This document shows, piece after piece, positions 39,946 through 50,845 of a DNA stretch of 64,000 nucleotides (position 1 is its first letter; each line of letters opens with the position of its first letter). Below the pieces are notes generated by a model. It worked only from the letters and a program-made list of their open reading frames with translations, did not search any database and had not been told where the DNA came from. Source of the stretch: Mesodorylaimus sp. YZB2_4. Taxonomy: Eukaryota > Nematoda > Enoplea > Dorylaimida > Dorylaimidae. The stretch is taken from the NCBI GenBank assembly GCA_030248295.1, contig JASANH010001684.1, forward strand, positions 1-64,000, given 5' to 3'. A program made the position numbers and the translations under genes.

Positions 39946-41380
39946 ACTGTTGCTTTAATTTTTAACAGTGAAGTAATGCATGTGTCCTGCGGACCATTCC
40001 GCTTGCGAGTGCCTTCACAATCCAATCTTCAATTATTCTCCATTCGCTACATTCCATTTTTCTCCTCAATTCATTATTCGCTATTTTGGATCGGTTCTGG
40101 TATTCTTTTTGCTTTTTGGTGTGTTGGGGATTTCTAGTCCATCCATGTCCCACCTCTGGTCTATGTTCGGCTTCCCCATCGAACCCGCTTCATGCTTTTG
40201 GAAGAGTGTCTTCTCCTCAACTTCACACCTTATTTTTGAACGAATTCGGAATTTCATTTCAACTTATTCTGTGCTTTGCGTTTGTCGTTTTTCACTGCCC
40301 AGTTTTCTCTTTTTTGTCCGCACCATACTATTTAAGTGACTCCTCTCAACTTCCAGTTACTTATCTTTTTCTCTTGAGTTAGTGACTTGTGTGATTTTCG
40401 TGTTATGTGTGTTGCACCTAGGATACCAACCCCCCCCCCCCCCGCTCCTGTTCTGATCTCCCGCCTTGTCAGGATTTTTCCAGTTACTCGATTATGTCTC
40501 AGGATTTTTTTCCTTGTGCCTTTATAGTGCCTTTCTAGGTCCTTCCTTTTTGCGAGATGGTCTTTTGCTTAGGGGGTATATAAGCACATGTCCGTAGTGT
40601 AGGCTCTTTCCCTCGCACTCTTTGGGTCGTGCCATTGGAGGCATGCGCAGGTCACCAAGGCATGGGCGGCCCCCTTGGTTTTGGGGAGGCGGGTTTTTTT
40701 TTTTTGCCCTTTTTTTTTTTTGCCTTCTTATTTTGTCCTAGTGTGGCTTTTTTGTCTTTATTTTTTCACTGTTGGGGGGGGGAGAGAATGGACCCCCCCC
40801 CCGCGGGAGAGAGAGAAGGGGGGATAAAATATATTTTTTGTGCCTCTTCCACCCCTCGCGCCCCCCCCCCCCTGCCTGTTACGCTAATCACATGACCATT
40901 TTCCTCCCCCTCCCCTTCCTCTTTCTTTTGTTTTGTACATCTCTCACATCCCCCTGTTCCATATCTTCTCTCTGCAACTCTTTCCGCGGCGCGGGGGAAA
41001 ACCTATACAAAAACATATCACCTCGAGACTGCCCCTCACACACCCGTACACAGGGCCCACCTCTCCTTTCCTTGAGGGCCGATTAGACCAACCATCCCGC
41101 CCAGGCCGTGCGCAGGAGATGTTATTCCACAAGTTTTTCTTTTTTCGGCATATCGGCACTTTTGCTTTTTGGTCCCCATTATAGGTTAGCTTAGGCTGGT
41201 ATTAGGCTTAGGCATACTCTGGGATATGACTTGGCTCGAGCTGGCAATGTTCGATGTATGCTAGTTTGTGTTGCTGCATCCGCTTTCACTCTTAGGCTTA
41301 GGGGGACCCCCGAGGCGCAGCCCCTGAAAAAGAAAGAAATGAGTGAAAAAAAGCAAGAAAGAACAACTGACGGTCAACTC
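39946..41380. other. 3' flank of the large retroelement, low-complexity tracts
   Basis: No gene supported. AGGGGGTATATAAG at about 40,571-40,584 repeats the TATA motif of 22,805. Poly-C at 40,430-40,443 and mixed poly-G/poly-C/poly-T runs at 40,680-40,875 look unnatural. Confidence 0.5.
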
Positions 41381-41384
41381 AAGA

Positions 41385-41925
41385 TAGCAAAATTTTCGAG
41401 TTAAATTGGGCGCAAATGGGTGCTTGTACAGCTGGTCTTAGTGGGGATGAAATGTGTTTAGGACTACTAAATTATTTTGAGTTAGAGCGGGAGCTTACTT
41501 TCTCTCCTTAGTGCCGGGTAGTTGTTGGGCAGCCAACAGACTTTTCGTATGAGTTTTACTGTTCTGTAGAAACGGGAAATTTTTAGAGGAAATTTCAGTT
41601 GTGTTGCGCAATAAGGCTAAATAGTCGTATATTTGTGGGCTAGCTAGCTTTTTGTTGAGCAGTTTTGCCACAGAGAGTATATTTAGGATTTTGAAAATTT
41701 TTTCGAGTAATATTTTGAAGTTTTTGACTATATTATTGCGGTATTATGTTGTTGGTCGAGACAGCAAAATTTTCGAATTTAATCGGGCGCAAATTGGTTG
41801 CCTGTACAGCTGGTCTTAGTGGGGATGAAATGTGTTCAGGACTGCTAAATTATTTTGAGTAGGAGCGGGAAGCGTAGGAACAATTTAGTGCAGTCTTTAG
41901 TTATTGGGCAATCTGACAAAATTGG
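41385..41925 (+). repeat. Two direct repeats, about 380-bp period
   Basis: 41,388-41,540 and 41,766-41,925 share agcaaaattttcga, cgggcgcaaat/tgggcgcaaat and the stretch tgtacagctggtcttagtgg. Similarity is roughly 85% by eye. Confidence 0.8.
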
Positions 41926-42913
41926 GTATTTTGTCGAAAGCATAAGTTGCTAAATGACTTTTTTAAGTGAAAATAAAGTTGTTGGCGCTGCTAGTCTTTT
42001 AAGGTTCAGGAACTAGGAAGGTTATAGAGGCAATGAACCTACTGTTTGGACTATACTTATCGTAAGTGCACGTCTACATTTCAGGTTTTCCAACCGAGTC
42101 TGCCTGTTGGTGTAGAGAATTCGTATTTTCTTTATTTTGGCATCGCCAGATTCAACTTTTGACTACTGTGGCCACTAGAAGGCAACTAACTCATACGAAT
42201 AGTGCGTGTACTGTAAGCTGACACCACGATCCCTAAAACAATGTTAAATATGGTGCGACTCCGCAAACAGTTGAGTACGAATGCGAGAACTTTTCCACAG
42301 TATGTGTCTTTGTTGGGAGCGTTTTCTATAATTTTTTCCAGTGGGATTTTAAAATCGCTGCCCTACAGTATACCAACTCGGCAATTCGCGAGTCTATCCA
42401 GTCAAAGTCTTGCCAGCATTGAAAGGGGTTTGAAAATCATGACGAACCCACTTATGGTAGCTGCAGTCGTGTCTACACGCTGTACTTCCACCTGGCTCTA
42501 CTCACTCTTTTTTCGCCAAGAATACCTGCGATAATTGGCGTCTTTTTACGTAGCACTTGGACTGCTTAAAAATGTGCCGACAATGTAAGACGTACTGTAA
42601 GTGCATTGCAGGCTTATTTAGGGCGATCGAAGAAATTAGTAAAGCTGCAGCCAATAAACTTCTTTGAACTCATTTTATAATGCTCCAACCGCACGACGCG
42701 CCCTCTGGATCATGATGCGTTGTGACTCAGATTTTTCGACAAATTTTTTGGACCAACACTGGAAGAGCGTAGAGTGGGCACGACTCGAGTAAATGTTCAG
42801 CTCCATGCGGAGCTACAGGGGTGACTGTGCTAATCAAGCTGACAAAAAACAGCATCCGTGTACACCTTGAACCCATTGTCGACCACATCTTCGAACAATT
42901 TTTTTGTAAATTC
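41926..42913. other. No supported gene
   Basis: The plus frame at 42,241-42,534 is open for 97 codons with a hydrophobic patch but has no recognisable domain or splice context. Confidence 0.4.
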
Positions 42914-43455
42914 TCACGATCGAAGTTCTTTCACTACACCAACAAAATTTTTTACATACGAAGGGACTGACCCGAATATGTTATGAATCAAAACCTTTCC
43001 GAAAACCTGCTCAACCTCGCCAAGCAGTCGCTTGCCGTAATCAGATATGGTCGTCGTCAGTCGATTCCAGCGCCCTTTCACAACAGTCGTATTCGACACC
43101 ATCGAACCAACACTTCTTGAGCTTGCAAGATGAGCTTGCGATAAAAACCCAGAAAATTTTGCCATTAGAGGATTCGTATCGCTGATTCTGGAGAAAAGGT
43201 TAAACTCGAACAGGTCGTATTGGCGCGAACGAATGGCCACTGTCGAAAACAAAGTAAGATCACGATAAAGGTCGTTCACAGTCCCGCCAGTCATCTTGCG
43301 GATGGCGTTAATGATCTTCGGACTCACACGAACGGTATCTTGTATGAAGGTTTGGTTTACGCTAGAGGCTTGTTTGGGCACAAGTCTCGCCTTGCGTTTG
43401 GTCAGAGTACGATTGCTGGGCCAACCTTTTCGTTGTCTGATAAAGCATTTCGCTA
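42914..43455 (-). CDS. Exon of an unidentified protein
   Basis: Open on the minus strand from about a tttctag acceptor near 43,448 to a stop at 42,914, roughly 170 codons. Residues include SPKIINAIRKMTGGTVNDLYRD, DLFEFNLFSRISD and KRLLGEVEQVFGKVLIHN. It is mostly helical and has no family I know. A second frame across 43,470-43,370 is also open, so the upstream border is uncertain. It lies downstream of the neuropeptide-like gene on the same strand. Confidence 0.4.
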
Positions 43456-43688
43456 GAAATATGTATGTTTACCTCGACCGCGCCAGTCGCTAGCATGTCT
43501 ACCTGAAGTTCCCAAAACGTAAAAAATCCCTATATGTGTAATATTTGAGGAGGGTGTCCTCATGCTTATGTCATCACAAAAGTAAACGCCATTCACTCGT
43601 TGAGAGCATGTTTAATAGCACAGGAAAGTATGCGGGCTGAACAAATGCCTTATCTCCCAAAACTCAGCGACAATGACTGACGTTCTCC

Positions 43689-43999
43689 TCATCCAGGTCT
43701 CCAGCCCGGTAAGCCAGACCCATATTCTGGTGAGCGTTTTTGGTCTCTGTAAGTCCATAATGCAGTACAGAAACACAACTTTATAAATATACTGCTGCTA
43801 CTGTACCTCTCATAACGTGATTTCGAATATGCGCTTTTCTTGGCTTTGTTGAAACTTGTTTCGGCATGGCCCAAGTTCGGCTGAAGAAAAAAGCATCTGT
43901 ATGCGAAAAGAGTCGAGCTACCTACAATGATACCATTTGATCTGCCAGCGACATGATGAAGAGACTGGCCAGAATCAGAATCATAATTGCAGTACGCAT
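43689..43999 (-). CDS. Candidate neuropeptide precursor, three small exons
   Basis: ATG at 43,999 opens a strong signal peptide (MRTAIMILILASLFIMSLA). Donors are GGTATC at 43,933 or GTAGGT at 43,925. The acceptor ttttttcttcag precedes exon 2 (43,880-43,807), donor GTACAG, a 60-nt intron, acceptor cttacag, and exon 3 from 43,746. With the first donor the product is 65 residues with basic sites (KK, RR, KR) and a C-terminal KR-SPEYGSGLPGWRPG-stop, the layout of an amidated peptide after a dibasic site. With the second donor the frame is different, stops at 43,664 and gives 76 residues without that layout. I favour the first. The product would be secreted from neurons or glands; the peptide family is not recognised. 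Confidence 0.55.
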
Positions 44000-44076
44000 C
44001 GTAGCTACTGCCGAGGCAAAAAGTTAGCTTTGATCAGGTGTCTTTGTCAAACTGACTTGTAGGAAAGGTGGTTGTG

Positions 44077-44086
44077 CTTATATAAG
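44077..44086 (-). promoter_or_regulatory. TATA box of the neuropeptide-like gene
   Basis: CTTATATAAG on the minus strand, about 80 bp before the ATG at 43,999, so a transcription start near 44,050 is expected. Confidence 0.55.
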
Positions 44087-44108
44087 GCATAGCGCAATGA
44101 GATGCGCA

Positions 44109-44394
44109 TCAAAAATGGTTCTTAAAAGCAATTCCGTTTTCGCGAACTGCTCTCATAACGGCGCTCGTAATATATTCCGATTCAAATGCTAAAAATACAA
44201 AATACTTTTGAATTTTTAGAAATGTAACTTGGTCAGAATCTGTCAATGGTGCCGCTTTGTTCTGCATTAAAATCCACAAATACTGAGAAAATAACATGGT
44301 ATGCTCTGCTACCCTTTCTCATGATAAATCTTTGTTATTGCCCAAGGCTTCCCACAGCAAAACTAACGATAAGTACTGTGTATAAGTTATACAT
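44109..44394 (-). CDS. Possible small secreted protein, two exons
   Basis: ATG at 44,394 opens MYNLYTVLIVSFA, then a donor GTGGGA at 44,355. After 73 nt the acceptor ttttctcag leads to exon 2 (44,282-44,109), joined in phase 0. The product has about 71 residues with a leader-like N-terminus and a mature part containing LTDSDQVTFLKIQ and AVMRAVRENGIAF. There is no family match. It lies just upstream of, and on the same strand as, the neuropeptide-like gene. Confidence 0.35.
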
Positions 44395-46833
44395 CTTCCT
44401 GGTAACAAATAAAGCTGCCCTGAGGTTGGTTTTGATGGTGTGGGAAAACGAGAAATTTGAATTATGTCTAAAAAGAGTTTATACAATGATCTTTTGCAGA
44501 AGACTTCAAACGCGTGTGATCACACCACCCACATAGGTACTACTACTGTCCTGCGGTCAGGAATTTCTGCAGTATTGTAATCACATCAGATGAAGAGTGG
44601 CATCATGAGATACAGATCGTGGATTCTGTAGTACCCTGCTTGAATAAGAATTTCAGATTCTCCTAAAGGCATATACAGATAGTCATGCTTTCGAGGCAGC
44701 CTCTGAAAAGTGCGCAAAACATGAAAAACTCCTAACGTAACAACTTTTGCCATGGATGCTAATATGCTTTATGTCGTCACAAAATTAGGTTCGAAGTGAT
44801 CAGACGCACACCAGGCGATTGATTGAATCAAAATCAGGGTGACCATTTCCCGCCTCTTAAGGATGCTGTACTGATTTACACCAAAAGCTTGCCCACGTCC
44901 ACATAGATCCTCATCATGAACTTTTTGTCAGATCGTATTAATTCAATTCTACGTCGTATCTTCCCAACATCAGACAGCTTTCCTCGAGTTCTCTGCTCTG
45001 AACGAACGTGGGATTGTTGCTACAGTCAGATACGAGGCAATGTCACTTATTGGGGTGACTTTGCGGTCAGCAGGTCATCAAACGACATGATGATTACGAT
45101 TCTGATTCAGCTTCAGTCTTAATTTGAGGTGAGTCTTCTTTAAATAACTCGATTGTTTGCATCTCAAATGTTTCTAATCTTGGGTGCGCTTCAGCGTTTA
45201 TCCAAGGAATAAAACTTGATGATGAGGACGCTGTTTCGAAATCCTACCACTTTCGGTACCTTACTCTAGATTTTCTCTTTCTCCCTCAAGTTTCTGATTT
45301 GCTGGCACTCTCCAATATAGCACACCAGTATACTGTATATCTGCCTTTTAGCCGGGGTGGTATTTCGATGCAAATGCGGATGCGCTGGGCAAGCTGATGG
45401 CCTCACGTCCACAGCAATGAATTCACGTCAACTATTTCTGGTTCATCCCACCAAAGAACAAAAGAAATCGAGGAAAATGCACGCTGGCCAAAAAGACTCG
45501 CAAGGACATAAATGATGGTAAACCTTGAGTTTTCTGCCCGCGGCCTCCGCTGTCTGGACCCAGATAATCGGTAGCTAACGCCAGGTCGTTGAAGTGAGAC
45601 CTAGTGTTTGCGGTTAAATCCGTAGACTGCCTGTTGTGGAAAGCTGTGTTAGTGTCTCTCCTGTTGTAGGCTTTGTATTCTCTGATCGCGGGGGCTTTTT
45701 TGTTTTATTTTCGAATTAGCCACCTATTGAAATAGTTTTGCTCCCCTTGATATTCAATGAGTCTAACGATTCGGCAGACGTAGGTGACAGGTGACTTGAA
45801 ACTGACAATGGGGATACGGAAAGCACAGGACGTCGATCTGAAATGGGTCGCACGATTGTGTCTTATATGCGTGTAGGACGACATATTGTGTGTAGCTAAA
45901 AGAGTATCTCACCCTAACCCAGGCTAACATAGCGTACGCGCCCGATTAAGAAGGCATGGTAAGAATTGTCTGCGCTCTTTGCGGCTTTCGCTCGTCTCCC
46001 ATGGTTCCTGCCACTTGGAGCCGTCCACGATCTTTTTCAACCGCTTATGACAAAGCACGTTGTTTGCTCCGCAAAAATATTTTGCACTCAGCTTTGTACA
46101 AACTCTTCAGAGCAACATGCTCTTTTGTCACAAGCGATAATGATCGTGCCCAGTCACCAAAGTGAGCTGCCATCTTCGATTCGCTCCAATGGAGACAGGC
46201 GCACATTGTCAAAGAATATTGATAATACCCACTGGCCCTCTCTCTTCTCACCTATAGCTCTCCCCAACAACTTTCTAGTCCAGCAGCGTCATTCTGTTCA
46301 GGTGACCAAGCGCACTCCTGCCTTCTGGCATGGCGAACCCCTAATTTCCGTGACTAATTATCACCTTTGAAGACGACGACGACAACGTCAACGTCGAAAA
46401 CAGGAGATGGGAGGAACAGGAGCAATAGAAACGCAGTCACCTGTCACGACAACTCTCGACGTCAATAGGAAACGGGCACATACTCTGTAACTGACGCAAG
46501 GCATTCCAATTGGAGCACTGGGCCTTCCAATTGGTAACAGCACCCTCCCCCCACCAACCAAGCCCGAGGCCCCCCCCCCCCCAAACCCCAGGGAAGAAGC
46601 CCAGAAAACCCCCCCAAACCCCCCCCTCTTATGCCGAGACAAGGCAGGATTGGAGAGATGCCAATAGAGAGAACTACGTCTTTCTAGGCAAACTGAAAAA
46701 GGGTCCTGTTCAATCTCCAAACTTTGATAACACATTTACAAAACAAGTATCCACTCCAGCACACATATTTGACTGATCGCTACGACACCCGAAATGTGAA
46801 CGCAATTAACCGGTTATTCAGGATTTTCGATCA
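44395..46833. other. Intergenic and 3' flank of the ETS gene
   Basis: Overlapping frames at 45,956-46,370 are open but lack features. Poly-C runs at 46,568-46,626 produce artificial Pro-rich frames on both strands. Confidence 0.4.
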
Positions 46834-49800
46834 TCAGTCGCAATCATCGCCATCATCTGGTGAGATTCCCATTTCTGCGTGAACTTGCTCCAACGACTTG
46901 CCGATTACACTTCCTATGTCGCAGACAAAGCGATATGAGAATCGTCTATCAAAAGACTTATGAATAATGTTCTTGCTGTAGTAGTAACGGATTCCACGAG
47001 TCAACTTCTCAAAATTCATCTGAAAACACAAAGGCAATTTTAGATTGTAAAGTCAAAGCAAAATTCTTTTTGTGTGGATGTCTGTATGTGCAACATCGCT
47101 TGTACCCGTTCTGCCCATCCCCGAAGCGTTTAAGTTGTTTGCCAAAATACTGGTATAATTAAAAATCGAGAAATCTCGCAACAAAAAAGGGCGATTTTAT
47201 ATTTCTTATGAGCGAGGCAAGGATTACTGATTTTATGCGGTCAATCTTTTGCGAAATTTTGAAACAGTAAAATAGCCATAATAATCTTTCAGATGGTCAA
47301 TTTGGCCCGTTAATTCATACTCGCTTCCCGATAAATTTGATATCATCTACTAGCTGTCGCAGAAATCTGCTCTCTCTTGACATAATTGTCAGGGATTTAG
47401 CATATCTCTCCTAAAATTGCCTCCAGATTTTGCTCCTCGATCTCTCGCTGTCCCTCAGCACGGGTCGAACTTATTCTACTAACAGAACCCAGCCACATAA
47501 GCAGAGGACGTGTACCTCTTTCCCACCAGTACATGACTCAACCCTACATCGCTCGATAACATCCTTTTTCACTTCCCCACACCAAACAATTTTGCGAAGT
47601 TTCAGCGGAAGCTCCTTCATCATACACATCCCACGTGAGATTCTATGAAATTGGAAGCCCGCCTGGCTGCTTCGACTATTGGGCACAAAATTATCGAGAA
47701 TCTTTCTTAACTGTGACGAGAAATTAACAGAACAGAGAACCACTATTAAATGGTGAGCTCCCGATAGTCGACGCCATGAATTTCTAATGTTTTGAAAAGA
47801 ACTAACGATAAGCTCCGCATTCCGCACACAAACACCGCAACTCGTCATGCTTACCATCGGTTTCTTCTTCCTGACGCCCCATAATCTGGCGACTTCTTGT
47901 TTGTCGATAAACCTGAACTCCCATTCTCGACCTGTCCACGCAATGATCCCTTTGTATTCTTTATTCATCAATAATTCAAGAAGGAATTTCCACAGGTGGA
48001 TGGGATTAGCAGCTAAAGAAAGTGATGGTCGTAAAGTTGGTTTCCATATAACTTTTCATAAGATCACTCCCAAGCAGTCGTCCAGGATTAACTTACCAGG
48101 CTGCTGCTTGATGATCGAACGCCTGCAATTGGATTTCGAGCTAGCTGGCTCTCGCTGCCCGCCATGCACTTCACCAGTATGCGCTGAACTGACTGACGAG
48201 CATGGCTCGAGTCCTGGCTGATCCCCCGATTGCTGGTGCTGTGGCGAGATACCGGCTTGGGCCAATCGATAAGGAGACACTCGGCGAGGGGATTGGCGAC
48301 TAGAAGAGGCCTGAGCGTCACTGGTGCCAAGAAAGGGTGTCGATAAGCCATATCCGACAAGTGATGGTGCTATCGTGTCTTGAACTGAGCGTTGGAAGGA
48401 CGCGGGCGAGGTGTAGTTGCCAAAATAGGCAAAATTTTGTGAGATTGCTGGCGAGAGCGATTGATACGGGATTGGAATTTGAGGGGACGCTAGTAGGCTT
48501 TGGGCAATGACAGGAACTGATGATAACGGGTCAGGATAAACCCGTGGCGTTGGTGCAGCTTGAAATGATTGATGCAGGTTTTGGGTTAAATTGTAACTAT
48601 CTGAAGTGGTAGCGCGAGGTGAAAAAACAGTCAAAGAATACCGGATTCTCGAAGATTTTTTATGGCTTTTAGATCTTGTTTAGTCAGAAAGTGCTTTATC
48701 GCGTCAGTTTATGTTCATGTTTTACCACAACACCAAACGCTTATGCGCAGTCGAGGGGGGAGGGAAAAATCACACGTAATAATTTAGTAGACCAGGAGTC
48801 GAACACTTGCCTGTAACTGCGCAGCTTGGAGTCAGAGGCAGAAGGCAAACCCATCAGGCCACGAGCCCGGGTTGGTTTTAGTCTGTTGATACATGAAATT
48901 ATTCTCTGTTTTGTTCTGGCACGCAAGCAGCCCTGACTTTGGAGTAATATTTTCGGGCGCTACACAATAATAGAAAATTTTAAATCGTTAAAAAACGAAT
49001 GTTGGAAAACAGTTTTAGATAAGTATTTTTCAAAGGCAAACGAATCTTTTGTATTTGTAGTCGTGTTTTATTTTAGTTAAAAATATTATTGGAACTTTGC
49101 CAAAATGTACCTGACTCTTATCGTGAGGAATTGTTTTTTTTGGCACTAAAATACAAGGTGGTGAGGCATTGTTTTTTTGGCACTAAAATACAAGGTGTGA
49201 AATAAGCAAGCGAAGGAGTTATGAGATTGGCAGTTGGAAAAAAAGATGCCACATGTTTTTTTAATCAAAGTGCACCATTTAACTGATTTTTCTAAATCAA
49301 CTTTAATTAGCTTTGATAATGTCACCTAAAACCACATTGATAGGGGGAAAACTTAAGTACTTTTTGATTTGAAATAAATCCCAACTGAAGAATTTTTGTG
49401 AGAAAAAATTTTATAAAAGCAGATTGCGAAATCTTATTGAGGAGGCGGTGCTTTTGTTTCTAGAATCAGCGAACCTTGTTATGAAAGGTGCGGAACTCAT
49501 TAAAATAAGCTCTTTTTCACTTTATCCTCTTTCCCTCCATCAACGATGATGTGAGGATGTGTCCAGGGTACTGGCACCAAGCATGTCTCTTCCAATGGAA
49601 AAATACCATAAGGAGGCCCCGGGGAAACTATTGCAGTTGCAGAACGTTTCCGCAGGAGGCAAACCAAGCGACTTCAGGGTGTACTGGACTACTTCAAGAC
49701 AAATTATTCAATCGAGAAAGATCAAGATGGTGTGGGGCGGAAAGTATTTGAGAGGAACAAGAACATGTTCCAAACTGGTATAGGGGTCCTGGGACAGTAA

Positions 49801-50806
49801 TTACTCAGCGCAGGAAACGAAAGAGGGAAAAATATCACGAGGTGGGGGCATGGCATGTACTGGGTCGGCTGACCAAGGCAGCTATGTATTTGAGGGGAAA
49901 TTTTTGAAGGAAATGGGGACATTGAGTAGAGGAAAAATATTTGGCTGTTTGTTTGGCTATAAGAATTTCTATTCTACATTTATTCGCCTGTTACTGAATA
50001 TGGGGTATGTCGTTTATTTAAACAATCCCTAAATCTGCCTCATGATGTACTTATACCACAGAAAGTATTCGCGGTCAAATATTTTTCTCTGTGTTGGTCA
50101 ATAAGGAGGAAGTATATTTTTAAAACAGAAAAAGAGGGAAAAACTGATTTAGCCATTTCATCTCTGACTTTATTTAAAGCTTCAAATTCTTGAACGCGCC
50201 AAATTTTTTGGCAGTGGCTAAAACGCCACAAAAAAAATATTATTAGCCTGGCCTAAAGTGGTGTATTAAATTTATCGAGAGGATAACTACGGTTTTTCGT
50301 CCATTCTTGCTCGATGAAGTGAGATTGCTCCCACGAACTGTTTCATCGATATACACTGCATATTTTCAAATCTACCCCACAGACTACTGTATTTTCTCTA
50401 GAGATGCGGGCTCCGCGGGAAAAATTGTTTGGGATACTCGGCCCTTTTTGGTGTGAGATTATTTTGGATACTCGGACCTCGATGGCTTCTGGGTGCACTA
50501 ATTGATGAGCCCTATGACGGGGCTATTTAATAAAAGAACGGAAAAAAGTATGGTCCTGATAATTTATTTATGAGACCAATCACCACAAAAACTCCCCAAA
50601 AAAGGCGAAAACTATTCTGAATTAAAGACTCTTTTTTAGCAATCTTTGACAAATTTGAAAGGAAACGATTTAAGAGAAAACTTTTCGACCTAGTGGCTCC
50701 ACATACAGGGGTTTACGCGAGCGACTTTTCATACAATGCTGAAATCATCTAAATGACACAATCCAATTCTCTTGAAAAAAAAAAAAAAAAAGCCAAAAAC
50801 AAGCAC

Positions 50807-50845
<39 letters not shown>

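Larger units (their letters stand above)
22800..39960 (+). mobile_element. Giant Ty3-like LTR retroelement with dUTPase and a third large ORF
   Basis: About 17 kb with gag (23,187-25,994), then a CCHC knuckle, protease, RT, RNase H, dUTPase and integrase (27,286-33,936), a 1.2-kb spacer and a third coding region (35,170-39,945). The order RT-RNase H-integrase and the protease motif DSGA place it with Ty3-like elements. The dUTPase sits between RNase H and integrase, as in non-primate lentiviruses. I could not find a matching LTR pair; only a shared AGGGGGTATATAAG flanks both sides. The copy has in-frame stops at 23,493, 24,855, 25,305, 29,777, 31,202, 35,809 and 37,918, frame changes near 29,670, 29,950 and 32,460, and a rearranged second element inside gag. 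It is most likely non-functional as it stands. Confidence 0.85.

Noticed and set aside
46388-46776. Pro- and Gly-rich frames on both strands
   Set aside because: Caused by poly-C runs; no splice context or family features.
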